From the NCBI RefSeq assembly GCF_014697125.1, contig NZ_JACJRG010000005.1, positions 62,001-126,000 on the forward strand: a DNA stretch of 64,000 bases, written 5' to 3'. Below are positions 8,830 through 18,400 of the stretch, piece by piece. How positions within the stretch are numbered: position 1 is the first letter of the stretch; each line of letters opens with the position of its first letter. The notes under the pieces are model-generated. The model saw only the letters and a list, made by a program, of their open reading frames with translations, searched no databases and was not told the origin of the DNA. Source of the DNA: Anabaena minutissima FACHB-250 (lineage in GTDB: Bacteria > Cyanobacteriota > Cyanobacteriia > Cyanobacteriales > Nostocaceae). Both the position numbers and the translations under genes were made by a program.

Positions 8830-9909
8830 ATGGAACAAATAAAATCTCTTTTTCTGCCTCGCGCTCTTGATGGAAATCCCTACCAAAACCAATTAATTGA
8901 TAACTTAAAAAAAATAGGTGTTCAAGTAGAAGTACAAAAACCTTTTTCTTCTTCTACTTTTTTCTTTCCAATGATTATCTCCCATTGGAAGCCAGATATT
9001 TTACACTTGCACTGGCTAGAACCATCATGTATTGCACCCAATTGGTTTCTCTCTTTACTGAAATCTATATCATTTTTAATTCAATTAGCCATACTCAAAC
9101 TAATTGGTGTCAAGCTTGTATGGACTGTACATAATCTCAAAAACCATGATAATTCAAATCTGGTTTTAAATAACATATGTACCAAAACAGTGATCAAGTT
9201 TGCTGATGCAATCATAACTCATTGTGAAGCGGCGAAAGAAGAATTAATCAAACTGTTTCATGTCAAAAATCAAGATAAAATTTTTGTAGTTCCACATGGC
9301 AATTATCTAGAGTGGTACGAAAATAAAATTAGCAGAGATGCAGCACGAAAAGAACTAGATATAAAAACTTCTGAGACTGTATTTTTATTTCTGGGTTTAA
9401 TTCGACCCTATAAGGGAGTACCTGAACTTATTGATAGATTCAATTGCTTAGATAATGAAGATATTAGGTTGGTAATTGCTGGTAAAATTAACAGCCAAGA
9501 TGTAGAGTTAACAGATTTAATTAACCAGAAAATTGCTGAAGACAAAAGAATTAATTTTATTCCCGGTTATGTTGAACCTGAAAAAATTCAACTATATATG
9601 AATGCTTGTGATGTCGTCGTCTTTCCGTACCGAGATATTTTGACATCAGGAGCAGTTATGTTAGCTATGTCTTTTGGACGGGCTTGTATTGCTCCACGCA
9701 AAGGTTGTCTAGCAGAAGTTCTAGATGATCGAGGAGCATTTTTATACAACTTAGCTGATGATAATGGCTTAACGCAAGCTATGAATGCTGCATTACACAA
9801 ACAACCAGAAATATTAGCGATGGGACAGCACAATCAGCAATTAGCTGAAAAATATAGCTGGAAAAATATTGCAGAACTAACTTTAGATGTGTATCTTTAT
9901 TGTCTCTAG
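8830..9909 (+). CDS. Family 1/4-type (GT-B) glycosyltransferase
   Basis: 359 residues. The N-terminal half carries HLHWLEPS and VWTVHNLKNHD; the C-terminal Rossmann domain has FLGLIRPYKGVPELI, IPGYVEPEKIQLYMNACDVVVFPYRDILTSG and the donor-binding E-rich region, typical of the retaining GT4 group. It ends the polysaccharide cluster and is followed 66 bases later by a perfect bidirectional terminator. Codon use is AT-rich, like the preceding gene. The sugar added is unknown. Confidence 0.88.
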   Translation: MEQIKSLFLPRALDGNPYQNQLIDNLKKIGVQVEVQKPFSSSTFFFPMIISHWKPDILHLHWLEPSCIAPNWFLSLLKSISFLIQLAILKLIGVKLVWTVHNLKNHDNSNLVLNNICTKTVIKFADAIITHCEAAKEELIKLFHVKNQDKIFVVPHGNYLEWYENKISRDAARKELDIKTSETVFLFLGLIRPYKGVPELIDRFNCLDNEDIRLVIAGKINSQDVELTDLINQKIAEDKRINFIPGYVEPEKIQLYMNACDVVVFPYRDILTSGAVMLAMSFGRACIAPRKGCLAEVLDDRGAFLYNLADDNGLTQAMNAALHKQPEILAMGQHNQQLAEKYSWKNIAELTLDVYLYCL

Positions 9910-9974
9910 ACTGGAGTTTAGACTAAATCTGTCATGTTGAAGAAAAAAAGAGGTCTGATTGAACGCAGCCTCCC

Positions 9975-10024
9975 AATTAATAGTAGGTAAGAGAAGAATC
10001 ACCTACTCTTACCTACTATTAATT
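9975..10024. terminator. Bidirectional terminator, perfect 19-bp inverted repeat
   Basis: Arms 9975-9993 and 10006-10024 are exact reverse complements with a 12-base loop. It sits between the convergent glycosyltransferase and pentapeptide-repeat genes and overlaps the stop codon of the latter. Each side is AT-rich, so it could terminate in both directions. Confidence 0.8.
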
Positions 10025-11018
10025 ATTCTGGCTTGGTTGAATGCTGAGGAGATAAACCAAGCTGGACACAAAAATTCTTACTGTACTCTGCTGTTTCCCA
10101 ATTTTGGGCGGATTTAACTTGTTCTATAGTTAAACCTTTAGCGTTAAAAAAATTAGCTCCTTGTATATTGGCGTTATTAAGATTTGCTCCTTCAAGGTTA
10201 GCATTCCCAAACTTTGCTCCTTTTAAATTTGCTCTTTGGAAGTTGGCATTTTTAAGAACTGCTCCGTGAAAACTAGCCTCTGTAAAATCAGATTCTTGAA
10301 GATTAGCTTCCTGAAGATTAACACCCCAAAGAATTGCTTTTGAGAGTTTAACTTGTTGAAGAGAAACATGAGGAGCAATCAAGTATGCTCCTACTGCCGC
10401 AGCGTTGAAACCTATTGGAAACTTGGTATGCTCATCGTATAAAACTTCTCTGAGGTCGGTACTTTCCAATTTTGCTTTTAGAAGAGATGTACCATAAAGT
10501 CTAGCTCTATAAAGGTCAGCTTTACTAAGATTAGCTTCATCAAGTTTTGCTTCCGTAAAATCACCCCTTGTAAGATTAGCTCCTACCAAATCTGCTCTGG
10601 TTAAGTCAATACGTTTTAGATCAGCATTTGGAGCATCTATATTCCTCAGAGAAACGCCGTCATTGGCTAATTCTTCCAGAGCAATTTTTCTGGCATAGCT
10701 AGTAACTGTAACAGAAGCATTTGCCGCATCGATTGCTTTCCAGTACTCAAAATGTGCCATCTTTCTTTCAGCTTGGATTCTTTCTTCTCGTTTTGGAAGT
10801 TCAAGCAAGAAAAGCGTTACACCTATTAAAACCCCCAGTTTACTGAGAGCATCAAGTATCTTGATAAAAGCTAAATTTGAAAGCCAGTTAGCAATTGGAT
10901 CGGAAAAAAGTAAGGTAATTATCAAAACTATCAAAGCACTAAGCAAAACAGTCAAAATTAGAAGTCGCTTTAGCCATAATAATGATTTAATTTTCTGCTT
11001 TGATTGATTATTTCTCAA
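10023..11018 (-). CDS. Pentapeptide-repeat protein with N-terminal membrane segments
   Basis: 331 residues. Two hydrophobic helices lie at about residues 15-40 and 48-75, followed by a charged linker and then a long run of A(D/N)LxX pentapeptides (about residues 125-300) interrupted once near the middle by a non-repeat stretch (YDEHTKFPIGFNAAAVGAYL). Pentapeptide repeats form a right-handed quadrilateral beta-helix; cyanobacteria have many, mostly of unknown function, some in regulation or membrane processes. The stop codon lies in the shared bidirectional terminator. Function is not assigned. Confidence 0.9.
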   Translation of the reverse strand: MRNNQSKQKIKSLLWLKRLLILTVLLSALIVLIITLLFSDPIANWLSNLAFIKILDALSKLGVLIGVTLFLLELPKREERIQAERKMAHFEYWKAIDAANASVTVTSYARKIALEELANDGVSLRNIDAPNADLKRIDLTRADLVGANLTRGDFTEAKLDEANLSKADLYRARLYGTSLLKAKLESTDLREVLYDEHTKFPIGFNAAAVGAYLIAPHVSLQQVKLSKAILWGVNLQEANLQESDFTEASFHGAVLKNANFQRANLKGAKFGNANLEGANLNNANIQGANFFNAKGLTIEQVKSAQNWETAEYSKNFCVQLGLSPQHSTKPE

Positions 11019-11147
11019 GATTATTTAGCCTTCTGCTCCCTATGTGTTTAATATAACAAGCTGTAGTCGGAAATTGGTAATTTTAACAACATCTTAATTG
11101 AATGGCGACATGAGAACGGAATAATGGGAATTAATGTTAAGAACAAA

Positions 11148-11236
11148 ACCCACGGAGGTGGGCTGCAAATTTTTAGTCCGCGCAGGTGAGCTTGGTGTGT
11201 ATAGCCGCACCCTTCTAGGGTGTCGGCTAAAAATGT
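11148..11236. repeat. Structured interspersed repeat with two hairpins
   Basis: Contains CCCAC-GGA-GGTGGG and, further on, AGCCGCACCC-TTCTA-GGGTG-T-CGGCT (10 bp with one bulge). The wording (AGTCCGCGCAGG, TTCTAGGGTG) resembles interspersed elements I associate with Nostoc genomes. No coding potential. It lies upstream of the pentapeptide gene. Confidence 0.45.
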
Positions 11237-11301
11237 TGTTGCTTGAGTTTGAGATGATGTTTTAACTAAAAGTGATCGCCTTTCAATTTTTACATCCCTG
11301 A

Positions 11302-11996
11302 TTATTTAAAATTATTTTCCATACCTGCTGCCCAAGCATTTTTTAACCTGACAGCTATATCACCAGAAGACATAGGGTTAGAGTTGACTACAGCTACAGC
11401 AATATAATTGTCTGGGAACTGAACAACAGCAGTATGAGTACCGATGTGATCAGCCACCGTGGTATGGAATTGCGGGAACTTTAAAGTTTTTCGTAATGAA
11501 AGGACTACTAATTTCTCTAGACCAAACAATGCGATTATCTTGCGTAGCTGGGGTTGCCGTATTGTATACTGATTGACGTAAAGATTTAGAAATTAAGGTT
11601 TCTGTAGCTGAATAGTTTGCCATGAAAGCTGCAAATTCACGGGTTGAAAGGTAATAGCCACCTTGTGCATGACAACCACCATTTACTTTTTTTCAGACCA
11701 AACTGTTCCTTCTTCATCAGTGGGAGAACTGTAGCCAAGTGCAAATTTCCGGTTTATTTTTCCATAATCAACTTCAGGGTCACAACTGGGTTTAATTTTC
11801 GGCGTAATTTTGGTGAAAATTTGTGATTCCAAGTATTTATCAAAATAGTCGCCGTATCGTTTGCCGAAGAATTTAGGGTCATTAGCTGCAATCTTTTGTG
11901 ATTTCACTTCTGCATTAACGGTTTTAGCAAAACCAGGATCAGCTAAATTGGGAAGAATATAAGTCAGTAACCTACCAATATGAACAGTGCCAGCTT
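11302..11996 (-). pseudogene. Decayed beta-lactamase-like serine hydrolase
   Basis: Reading 5' to 3' on the minus strand, one frame runs from about 11996 (AGTVHIGRLLTYILPNL) through the GYSSPTDEEGTVWSEKK region. A frameshift near 11690 is needed to continue into VNGGCHAQGGYYLSTREFA. A second near 11455 leads to HIGTHTAVVQFPDNYIAVAVVNS and a C-terminal NAWAAGMENNFK. Together these resemble the C-terminal half of a penicillin-binding-protein or beta-lactamase-type serine hydrolase. The N-terminal half with the SxxK nucleophile is absent, replaced by a transposase remnant and the tRNA-Gln region. Two frameshifts plus truncation make it non-functional. Confidence 0.7.
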
Positions 11997-12081
11997 AGAA
12001 GAATTCCGTCAAGCAGCCTACAAACATCTAGGTAGAGCCAAAGACGCAACCTATAAATTTATTTGCGGAATTTACTTTTAA
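11980..12081 (+). pseudogene. Transposase N-terminal remnant
   Basis: A 33-codon frame starting at ATG 11980 reads MNSASLEEFRQAAYKHLG and then RAKDAT before drifting to a stop. It resembles the N terminus of a transposase family widespread in Nostocales (recalled, not searched). It overlaps the truncated 5' end of the serine-hydrolase pseudogene on the other strand and ends just before the tRNA-Gln promoter. Most likely it is the scar of an insertion sequence that broke the hydrolase gene and was then deleted. Confidence 0.45.
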
Positions 12082-12086
12082 GGTAC

Positions 12087-12117
12087 TTGACATTACCCCA
12101 GTAGAACCTGCTATATT
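12087..12117 (+). promoter_or_regulatory. Promoter for tRNA-Gln
   Basis: TTGACA at 12087-12092 and TATATT at 12112-12117 with a 19-base spacer; the tRNA starts 16 bases after the -10 box. It begins 5 bases after the transposase remnant. Confidence 0.6.
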
Positions 12118-12133
12118 AGTAAAGTCAAATCTT

Positions 12134-12205
12134 TGGGGCGTAGCCAAGTGGTAAGGCAGCGGGTTTTGGTCCCGCCATCCCTAGGTTCGAATCCTAGCGC
12201 CCCAG
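12134..12205 (+). tRNA. tRNA-Gln (anticodon TTG)
   Basis: 72 nt. The acceptor TGGGGCG pairs with CGCCCCA, the discriminator is G, the anticodon stem GCGGG/CCCGC holds the loop TTTTGGT (anticodon TTG), and the T arm is CTAGG-TTCGAAT-CCTAG. CCA is not encoded. Confidence 0.97.
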
Positions 12206-12303
12206 TTTTAAAAAGAAACTTGTGAAAGGCTCATCCAATATAGATGATGCTTTTTGCTTTGGATAAAAACTCTGTAAAGATACTGAAAATGTTAGCTTTG
12301 CTT

Positions 12304-13086
12304 TTAACTTGAAGCACTGGTATAGAAGCGCAACGCAAATCGCCAGAACTTGGTAGATATCCAAAACAAGGCGGCTGCTAAAAATACCGCACCTATCAAC
12401 CAGTGAATTTGCACCCGTCCTAACATCACTTCTGCTGGAACTGTGGTTAAAAATGCTACCGGAACTACAAAGGTAAAGAAAAAGCGGTAAGCGGCGGGGT
12501 AGGCTACCATTGGATATCTGCCTGCTTCCACTAATCCCCGTAACACCTCAGTAACATTGTAGATTTTTACAAACCAAATACTAGTCGCCCCCAACATAAA
12601 CCAGAGGCTATAGAGAATTACCAAACCGCAAAATAACGGTACTAAACTGAGGAGATAGTTTTCTAATCTCAAACCTAGGCGTTGACCTGCGTAACCAAGA
12701 ATCATTACACCAAAAATTAAGTCTGGAACTCCCCAAGGGGACAGTGTGTAGGTGGAAAGCCAGAACTGACTACGAATAGGTTTGAGTAGTATAAAGTCTA
12801 AAGTCCCTTCTTGGACATGGCGGACGATGCGATTGAGGTTAGCTGCAAGAAAGCTAGCAGAAAAACCTTGCAGCAAAGTGAAAATTCCGAGAACTATCAA
12901 AGCAGCTTCCCATGACCAGCCGGTAAAAGTATAGCCAGTGCGATAAAACAAGAATAGCCCAAACAAACTGCCGCCCAAATTGCCTAAGCTGCTGAGAGTA
13001 GCGATAAAGAAGTTAACTCGATATTCCAACTCTGCGGCGATCGCAGTTGCCCAAAATAGTCTCAGAACTTTCCAATATCTTCCCAT
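12304..13086 (-). CDS. ABC-2 family transporter permease (COG3694 type)
   Basis: 260 residues from the ATG at 13086 (a GTG seven codons upstream is also possible). About six membrane helices, with an LEYRVNFFIATLSSLGNLGG N-terminal region and VQEGTLDFILLKPI, a charged cytoplasmic motif typical of ABC-2 permeases of unknown substrate. Such permeases usually work with a second permease and an ATPase, often found elsewhere in cyanobacterial genomes; neither is in this window, so partners and cargo are unknown. The gene is transcribed alone, convergent with tRNA-Gln and divergent from exoD. Confidence 0.82.
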   Translation of the reverse strand: MGRYWKVLRLFWATAIAAELEYRVNFFIATLSSLGNLGGSLFGLFLFYRTGYTFTGWSWEAALIVLGIFTLLQGFSASFLAANLNRIVRHVQEGTLDFILLKPIRSQFWLSTYTLSPWGVPDLIFGVMILGYAGQRLGLRLENYLLSLVPLFCGLVILYSLWFMLGATSIWFVKIYNVTEVLRGLVEAGRYPMVAYPAAYRFFFTFVVPVAFLTTVPAEVMLGRVQIHWLIGAVFLAAALFWISTKFWRFALRFYTSASS

Positions 13087-13227
13087 ATTGCACCCGTAAC
13101 CTAACACCCGCGATCTAAGTCAGTAACTTGATGTAATCTTAACAAGATTAATCCTGTTGAAAAAATTCTCGCCGCTAAGATATGGTATGCACATTATTTA
13201 TACTGTAGGATTTAATGCCCTTTGAGA

Positions 13228-13911
13228 ATGAAAGAGTCTTTTTTAAGTATCCCTGAATTAGTTAGACAGAGAAACATTACAGAATTTATGGCTAAACTCT
13301 CCAACGAATTACAACGTTATTTTTTTGAAGAAACCAGACCACAAAATGTGAATTTAGCAGATATTTTACTGCTAGCTGGCGAAAGGATTTTTGGGTTTCT
13401 ATTGGTTATATTGTCTTTACCGTCAGCTTTACCCATACCAGCACCAGGATACTCAGTTCCTTTTGGTATTTTGATTTTTATTTTAGCTATACAGATGATT
13501 ATTGGTGCTAAAGTCCCTTGGCTACCGCCCAAAATGATGAATCATCCCATTAAACTAGAAACAGTCCAGGGATTTTTAAAAGCTGGTATTCCTTGGTTGC
13601 GGAGAATTGAAGCGATCGCGCGTCCGCGTTTATCTTATATTTGTACTACCTTAGCTGGGAGAGTCACCCTTGGGATTGCGATCGCTTTAATGGCAATTTC
13701 GATGATGATACCCATCCCCGGCACTAACACCTTACCAGCAATGGGTGTGTTCGTGACTGGTTTTGGCTTATTAGAAGACGATGGTGCGATCAGTTTAGGG
13801 GGTTTAGTGCTGTGTGTAATGGGACTAATTTTAACTACTTCTATTCTGATGGCCTTGGCTTGGGGTGGTTCTAGTCTTCTAGATATTATCAAGACTTGGT
13901 TAGGACGGTAG
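13228..13911 (+). CDS. exoD: ExoD-family exopolysaccharide synthesis membrane protein
   Basis: 227 residues from the ATG at 13228 (a TTG two codons earlier is less likely). Soluble N terminus, then several membrane helices with the ExoD signature LPSALPIPAPGYSVPFGILI and a later internal echo IPIPGTNTLPAMGVFVTGFG. The repeated PxPG element suggests an internally duplicated fold. ExoD proteins are linked genetically to exopolysaccharide synthesis in rhizobia; the molecular role is unknown. It is monocistronic and divergent from the ABC-2 permease. Confidence 0.82.
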   Translation: MKESFLSIPELVRQRNITEFMAKLSNELQRYFFEETRPQNVNLADILLLAGERIFGFLLVILSLPSALPIPAPGYSVPFGILIFILAIQMIIGAKVPWLPPKMMNHPIKLETVQGFLKAGIPWLRRIEAIARPRLSYICTTLAGRVTLGIAIALMAISMMIPIPGTNTLPAMGVFVTGFGLLEDDGAISLGGLVLCVMGLILTTSILMALAWGGSSLLDIIKTWLGR

Positions 13912-13926
13912 AAAAATCCCCCTAGA

Positions 13927-13998
13927 GATGATTTAGAGGATGGCGATGGTCTCCGACCGACGGTCGGTCATCAGCTACGTGGGGCGGAACGCCATCGC
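13927..13998. repeat. Interspersed palindromic repeat
   Basis: Contains the near-perfect palindrome CCGACCGACGGTCGG and a GCGATGGC...GTAGCTGATG element (13969-13998, minus orientation) that recurs at 60166-60197 in this window. No coding potential. Confidence 0.55.
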
Positions 13999-14318
13999 TC
14001 TTTGGGATTGATCGCTCCACGCTCAAGAGTTAATTGTAACTATGTATCTTGAGCCAGCATTGATTCTTTAACCGCTTGCACTAGCTCCTCTTCTGTACAT
14101 TGATACAAATCTCGCAAAACACTTGCCATACTTCCATTTCCGGCGTTGTTCTGCCCTTTTCTCAGTTGCGAATTAAAGATTCCCCACAGTCAAAGGTTCT
14201 CAGCCCTGCACGTTCTCTCAAGGCTCTCAAATCCATAGATGATTGAGATTTTAGTGGAGGCGATCGCCTTTTTTCAAAGTCAAAAGCGATACCTACGTTA
14301 AGCTACCGCTAATGCACT

Positions 14319-14546
14319 CTATCCAAAACTAGCTACTTCCACCGGACGTTCAACAGCCAATTTTTTCCTATTGAGTTTGATTTGTTCAATTTTGTGCAGA
14401 GTTTCGGCTGTTAAATAGCTTTCTCCACAATGAGTACAGGTGATCACCGGAATATTTTCAATAACGAGCAAGTCTTTACCCTTACCATAAGTTCTAGTAA
14501 TGAGGCGGATTTTTACATCTTCACTTCCACAAAAATCACACAACAT
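14319..14546 (-). CDS. YgiT-type zinc-finger protein, probable antitoxin
   Basis: 75 residues. Two CxxC pairs (CDFCG at residues 3-7 and CTHCGE near 37-42) form the zinc-binding MqsA/YgiT N-terminal fold. There is no HTH domain of the MqsA type in the short C-terminal tail (EQIKLNRKKLAVERPVEV), so this is the compact YgiT-only form. It is the second gene of a two-gene operon, 17 bases after a DUF4258 gene; toxin first, antitoxin second is the order seen in mqsRA-like modules. It probably neutralises its partner and may autoregulate. Confidence 0.85.
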   Translation of the reverse strand: MLCDFCGSEDVKIRLITRTYGKGKDLLVIENIPVITCTHCGESYLTAETLHKIEQIKLNRKKLAVERPVEVASFG

Positions 14547-14563
14547 TTGCCGCTTTCCTAGTA

Positions 14564-14845
14564 TTAGGGTACATATACAGTAATGATAACAACCTTTCCA
14601 GTTGGACTCAGCTTGGCAATTATCTCCACTTCACCATCATCAAGAGTTAAACCTCTAATGCGGTATTTGGATTCTGCTGTTAACTTATCTCGTTGACGTT
14701 CTAATATTTTTCCTGTAAGAATACCTTGCTCAATGTCATAAATTGATAAATTATCGTCACTCATTTCTTCTTCAGCATGGAGTGTCATCACATACTGTCG
14801 GGCGACGATTTTTTCCCGTATTCTTTGTAATATTTCATCAAACAA
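14564..14845 (-). CDS. DUF4258 protein, probable toxin of a YgiT-linked pair
   Basis: 93 residues with the DUF4258 features TLHAEEEMSDDNLSIYDIEQGIL and KYRIRGLTLDDGEVEIIAKL. DUF4258 proteins share a RelE/MqsR-like small beta fold and are repeatedly found upstream of YgiT zinc-finger genes, so they are regarded as likely ribonuclease toxins; activity here is inferred. It is the first gene of the pair. Near-identical 20-bp sequences (13929 and 14893) flank the module. Confidence 0.82.
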   Translation of the reverse strand: MFDEILQRIREKIVARQYVMTLHAEEEMSDDNLSIYDIEQGILTGKILERQRDKLTAESKYRIRGLTLDDGEVEIIAKLSPTGKVVIITVYVP

Positions 14846-15066
14846 GGTAAAAATTGTGGGTTAAGTAGATTGTTATAGTTTACAGCGACTAGTGATTTAG
14901 AGGATGGGCGATCGCAGTTTGGGATTTGAGGGTGGGACGCACTTTTTTTAACCTAATTCACCAATTATTTCCCTGCTTCCAGCTTGAATTAGGTCAAAAT
15001 GCAGACTTTTTGAAAATTTTAATAGTTTATTTATCTAGTTAAATTCTAGATTCCTAACTGTAAATG

Positions 15067-15072
15067 TATAAT
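15067..15072 (+). promoter_or_regulatory. Candidate -10 box for the TIR-NACHT operon
   Basis: A TATAAT hexamer 40 bases before the TIR start codon, preceded by TG. No good -35 box is seen at standard spacing, and no ribosome binding site precedes the ATG at 15113. Confidence 0.35.
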
Positions 15073-15112
15073 TTAATTCATGTATTAGTTAGATATTTAA
15101 GCTTTAATCACT

Positions 15113-15496
15113 ATGGCTAATGTTTTCATCAGTTATCGACAAATAGATACTGAACCAGCTCAAAAACTTGCTTCAGAAGTTGCTGATGCTGGTTATCAAG
15201 TTTGGTTTGCTGAATGGACAATCGATGTTGGTGATTCTATTGTTGAGCGTGTCAATCAAGGACTAGAAGGACTCAGTTATTTAGTCTTGTGTTACTCTTC
15301 TTCTGATATGTCGCCGTGGGTAAATCGTGAATGGATGTCAACTTTAGCGCGGCAACTCAGTGGCCAAAGGGTTAAAGTTTTACCAGCTTTGCTTACTGGG
15401 GGCAAACCTCCTGCCATCTTAGCTGATATCAAGTATGCGGACTTAATCACAGACTGGTCTAAAGGTGTATCTGATTTGCTGAGAGCGATCAAATGA
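15113..15496 (+). CDS. Stand-alone TIR domain protein
   Basis: 127 residues made only of a TIR domain. Box 1 is FISYRQIDTE near the N terminus; the middle has GYQVWFAEWTIDVGDSI; the SPWVNREW motif places a putative NADase glutamate at residue 73 within the usual W-x(3)-E pattern. Bacterial TIR domains cleave NAD+ or make cyclic ADP-ribose derivatives, and in antiphage systems this kills or signals in infected cells. The stop overlaps the next start by 4 bases (ATGA), so the product is translationally coupled to the 1190-residue TIR-like/NACHT/HEAT protein. The simplest model is that TIR is the effector and the large protein the sensor; this is inference from architecture. Confidence 0.9.
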   Translation: MANVFISYRQIDTEPAQKLASEVADAGYQVWFAEWTIDVGDSIVERVNQGLEGLSYLVLCYSSSDMSPWVNREWMSTLARQLSGQRVKVLPALLTGGKPPAILADIKYADLITDWSKGVSDLLRAIK

Positions 15497-18400
15497 AAGA
15501 AATAATTCAGCAAGTTCTTATAGCTCATGCAAAAGGAGAAGAGGTGTTTGCCGAAAAATTAGCAGAACCTATCCGCAATGCTGGCTATGAAGTTGCCCAT
15601 AGAGGGACGGTAATGGTAGGAGAATCATTCACCGAGGAAGCTTCAAAAGTTTTGAATAATGGCTGTCCAGTGGTACTTTGTGGAACTATCAAAGCATTGG
15701 GAACTCGTTTAGCACGTCAGATTGTCAACGCGGCAAGAAATAATTATCGAGTGCGTGTCTTTGGTGTGCAAATGGAGGAAGAAGCCGATCTAGAAGTAGT
15801 GACTTTTGATGAATCTATTGCTCACTATTGGCAAGATCCGACAAAAGCAACAGAGGATTTAATTGCTTCCCTAAAAAAACATTATCCCTTGGAAGTACCT
15901 ACAGACTATATAAAAGGGGGAAATGATGCAGAGCAGCGTTACCGAGAACTTGCTTTAGGATTTTGTGACATTATTGACTTAGCGAATCTGCCAGAGTTAG
16001 ATCGCCATATAGCTACCCAGAAACTTTTACTACGTCAGCTTTATGTTGCACTCCGCGTTCAAGTAGAAATTGCCTGTAAGGTTGAAGTTAATGAAACAGA
16101 AGTGGAGGCAATTGACAAGCGTCGTATTGCCTTACAGCGTAAAAGAGCAGGCTGGAGTATTGAAGACAGAGACGAAAAAGATAATAGAGGTCAGCGAGTT
16201 TCGATTGGAGAGAGGGTGGCTGAGGCTAGAAGGTTAGTTGTGTTGGGAGATCCAGGAGCTGGAAAAACGACAATGCTTCGTTGGATGGCTACAGCTTACC
16301 TATTAAGGCTCAAGCAAGACCCAGATTGGAAGGATCTTCCTGATGTGTCTACACTTCCTAATGAGGATTGGCTACCAATTATTATTCGTTGTCGAGACCT
16401 TGATGAAACCAGCCTTAATGGTTCACTAGGTGATATCCTGAGTTACACCTTACGTAAAGCGGAGATGCGCGAGTCTGAATGCACTGCTTTGGGTGGTACT
16501 TTAAGACAAAAACTTCAACAAGGTACAGCGTTATTACTTATAGATGGTTTGGATGAAATCACAGATCCACGTTTACGAGCTAGGTTCTGCGAACAAATAG
16601 AAAAGATTTGTGATGCTTATAAACAAGCTCCCATCATAGTTACCTCACGCATTGTTGGCTATCGGGAAATGGGCTACCGTATGGGACGACAGTTTGAACA
16701 CGTGACGGTAGCCGAACTAACTAAAGAAGATAAAGACGACTTTGCTAGTCGCTGGTGTGATATTACCGAATCACCAGAGCGACGAGAAAGAGCAAAAATA
16801 GACTTGATAAAAGACATTCACAGTGCTGAACGTATTGAGCGTCTCACTGGTAATCCAATGCTGCTGACTACAATGGCATTGGTTAAGCGTAAAGTTGGTA
16901 AACTACCGACTCGTCGGCATAAGTTGTACGCGCAAGCTGTAGATGTGTTACTTAACTGGCGTTCTCAAGTAGACGACCCCATAGATGATGATGAAGCATT
17001 ACCTCAATTAGAGTATATTGCTTATGCCATGTGTCATAGAGGAGTACAGCAACTTCGGAAAGATGAAGTTATAGAGTTATGTGAAAAATTTCGGGAAGAA
17101 TATCCGAATCTTCATGAAGTCAAAAAACATACACCTAAAGAATTTCTGAATTTGTTGGAACGCCGCACAGGTATTTTAGTGGAAGCAGGGATTATGGCAC
17201 ATAATGGCAGAGACATCCCTGTATTTGAGTTTCGTCATCTCACTTTTCAAGAATACTTGGCAGGATTGGCACTTGTGCAAGGTCATTTTCCTAACCGCGA
17301 TCGCTCTCTCAACCTTGCTGATTATGTAGCCCCACTTGCTGCCCAAATCCATGAAGTAGAATCTTCTGCTCCTTTCCGAAATAAGGAAGTAGTGGTAACT
17401 GAAAACTGGCGGGAAGCATTACGTCTTTGTGTAGCATCTTGTAATGATGATGATGTGGACGATGTTTTACGAGCCATCCTCAAACCGCTTGATGCAGAAG
17501 ATTCTCCGACTACAGTCCGCCCTCGTGCAGTTTTGGCAACTCTTTGTTTAGCTGATGAGCCTAATGTTAGCGAACAAATAGCAATGAAGATATTACAAGA
17601 GTTTGTGAGGAATATTGGTGAGTCTGATGGCAATGCACCATTTTCGCAAACTAGTGTAGATATAGCTGTTAAGGAATTAGCTGAATCTCAATGGGCAGCA
17701 ACACTACGTTTGCTCCTTCTTCAAGAATTTCAACAGAGAGAAGCAAAAGATCGGGGTAGTTGTGGTGAACTTTTGGGAATCATTGCCACAGAATCGATGT
17801 CAAACGATCCGGAGATTATCCATCAATATTATTTGAAACAAGTATCTTGTCTTAAGTTAAGCCAGGAAGAGTCAATAGAGGCATCTTTCGTCATTAAGCA
17901 AATATTTCTTAAGCAAATATTTCTTAAGCAAATATTGGGGATACAAACAATATTTTTACACAGTAATCAAATATTTTTCAATGATGTGCCTAGAATGGTA
18001 GATTCGTTGATAGAAATGCTTATGGGTAGTGCTGCCACTTCCCATGCTGCTGCCGGATTACTGCGATTATTAAATCTTCATTTTTATAATATTAGAAAAT
18101 GGCAACCATCAATAAAAGAGAAAGAGCAGTTAATTTCTTTTATCAGTAATCCAACATCAGATAAAAAAGCATTGGCTCTAATATCCAGAATTCTAGGTAA
18201 CGAACATGAAAAGCTGGCAGTAGAACCCCTAATTGCTAAGCTGAATGATGCTGATAACAATGTGCAGCAAGCAGTAGCAAGTGCATTGGGAGAAATTAAG
18301 GATGCACGAGCAGTAGAACCCCTAATTGCTAAGCTGAATAATGCTGATAACAATGTGCAGCAAGCAGTAGCAAGTGCATTGGGAGAAATTAAGGATGCAC

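Noticed and set aside
14040..14187. Minus-strand frame reading LRDLYQCTEEELVQAVKES
   Set aside because: Looks like the C-terminal scrap of a lost gene, but it has no start region and no recognised family; too weak to list as a pseudogene.
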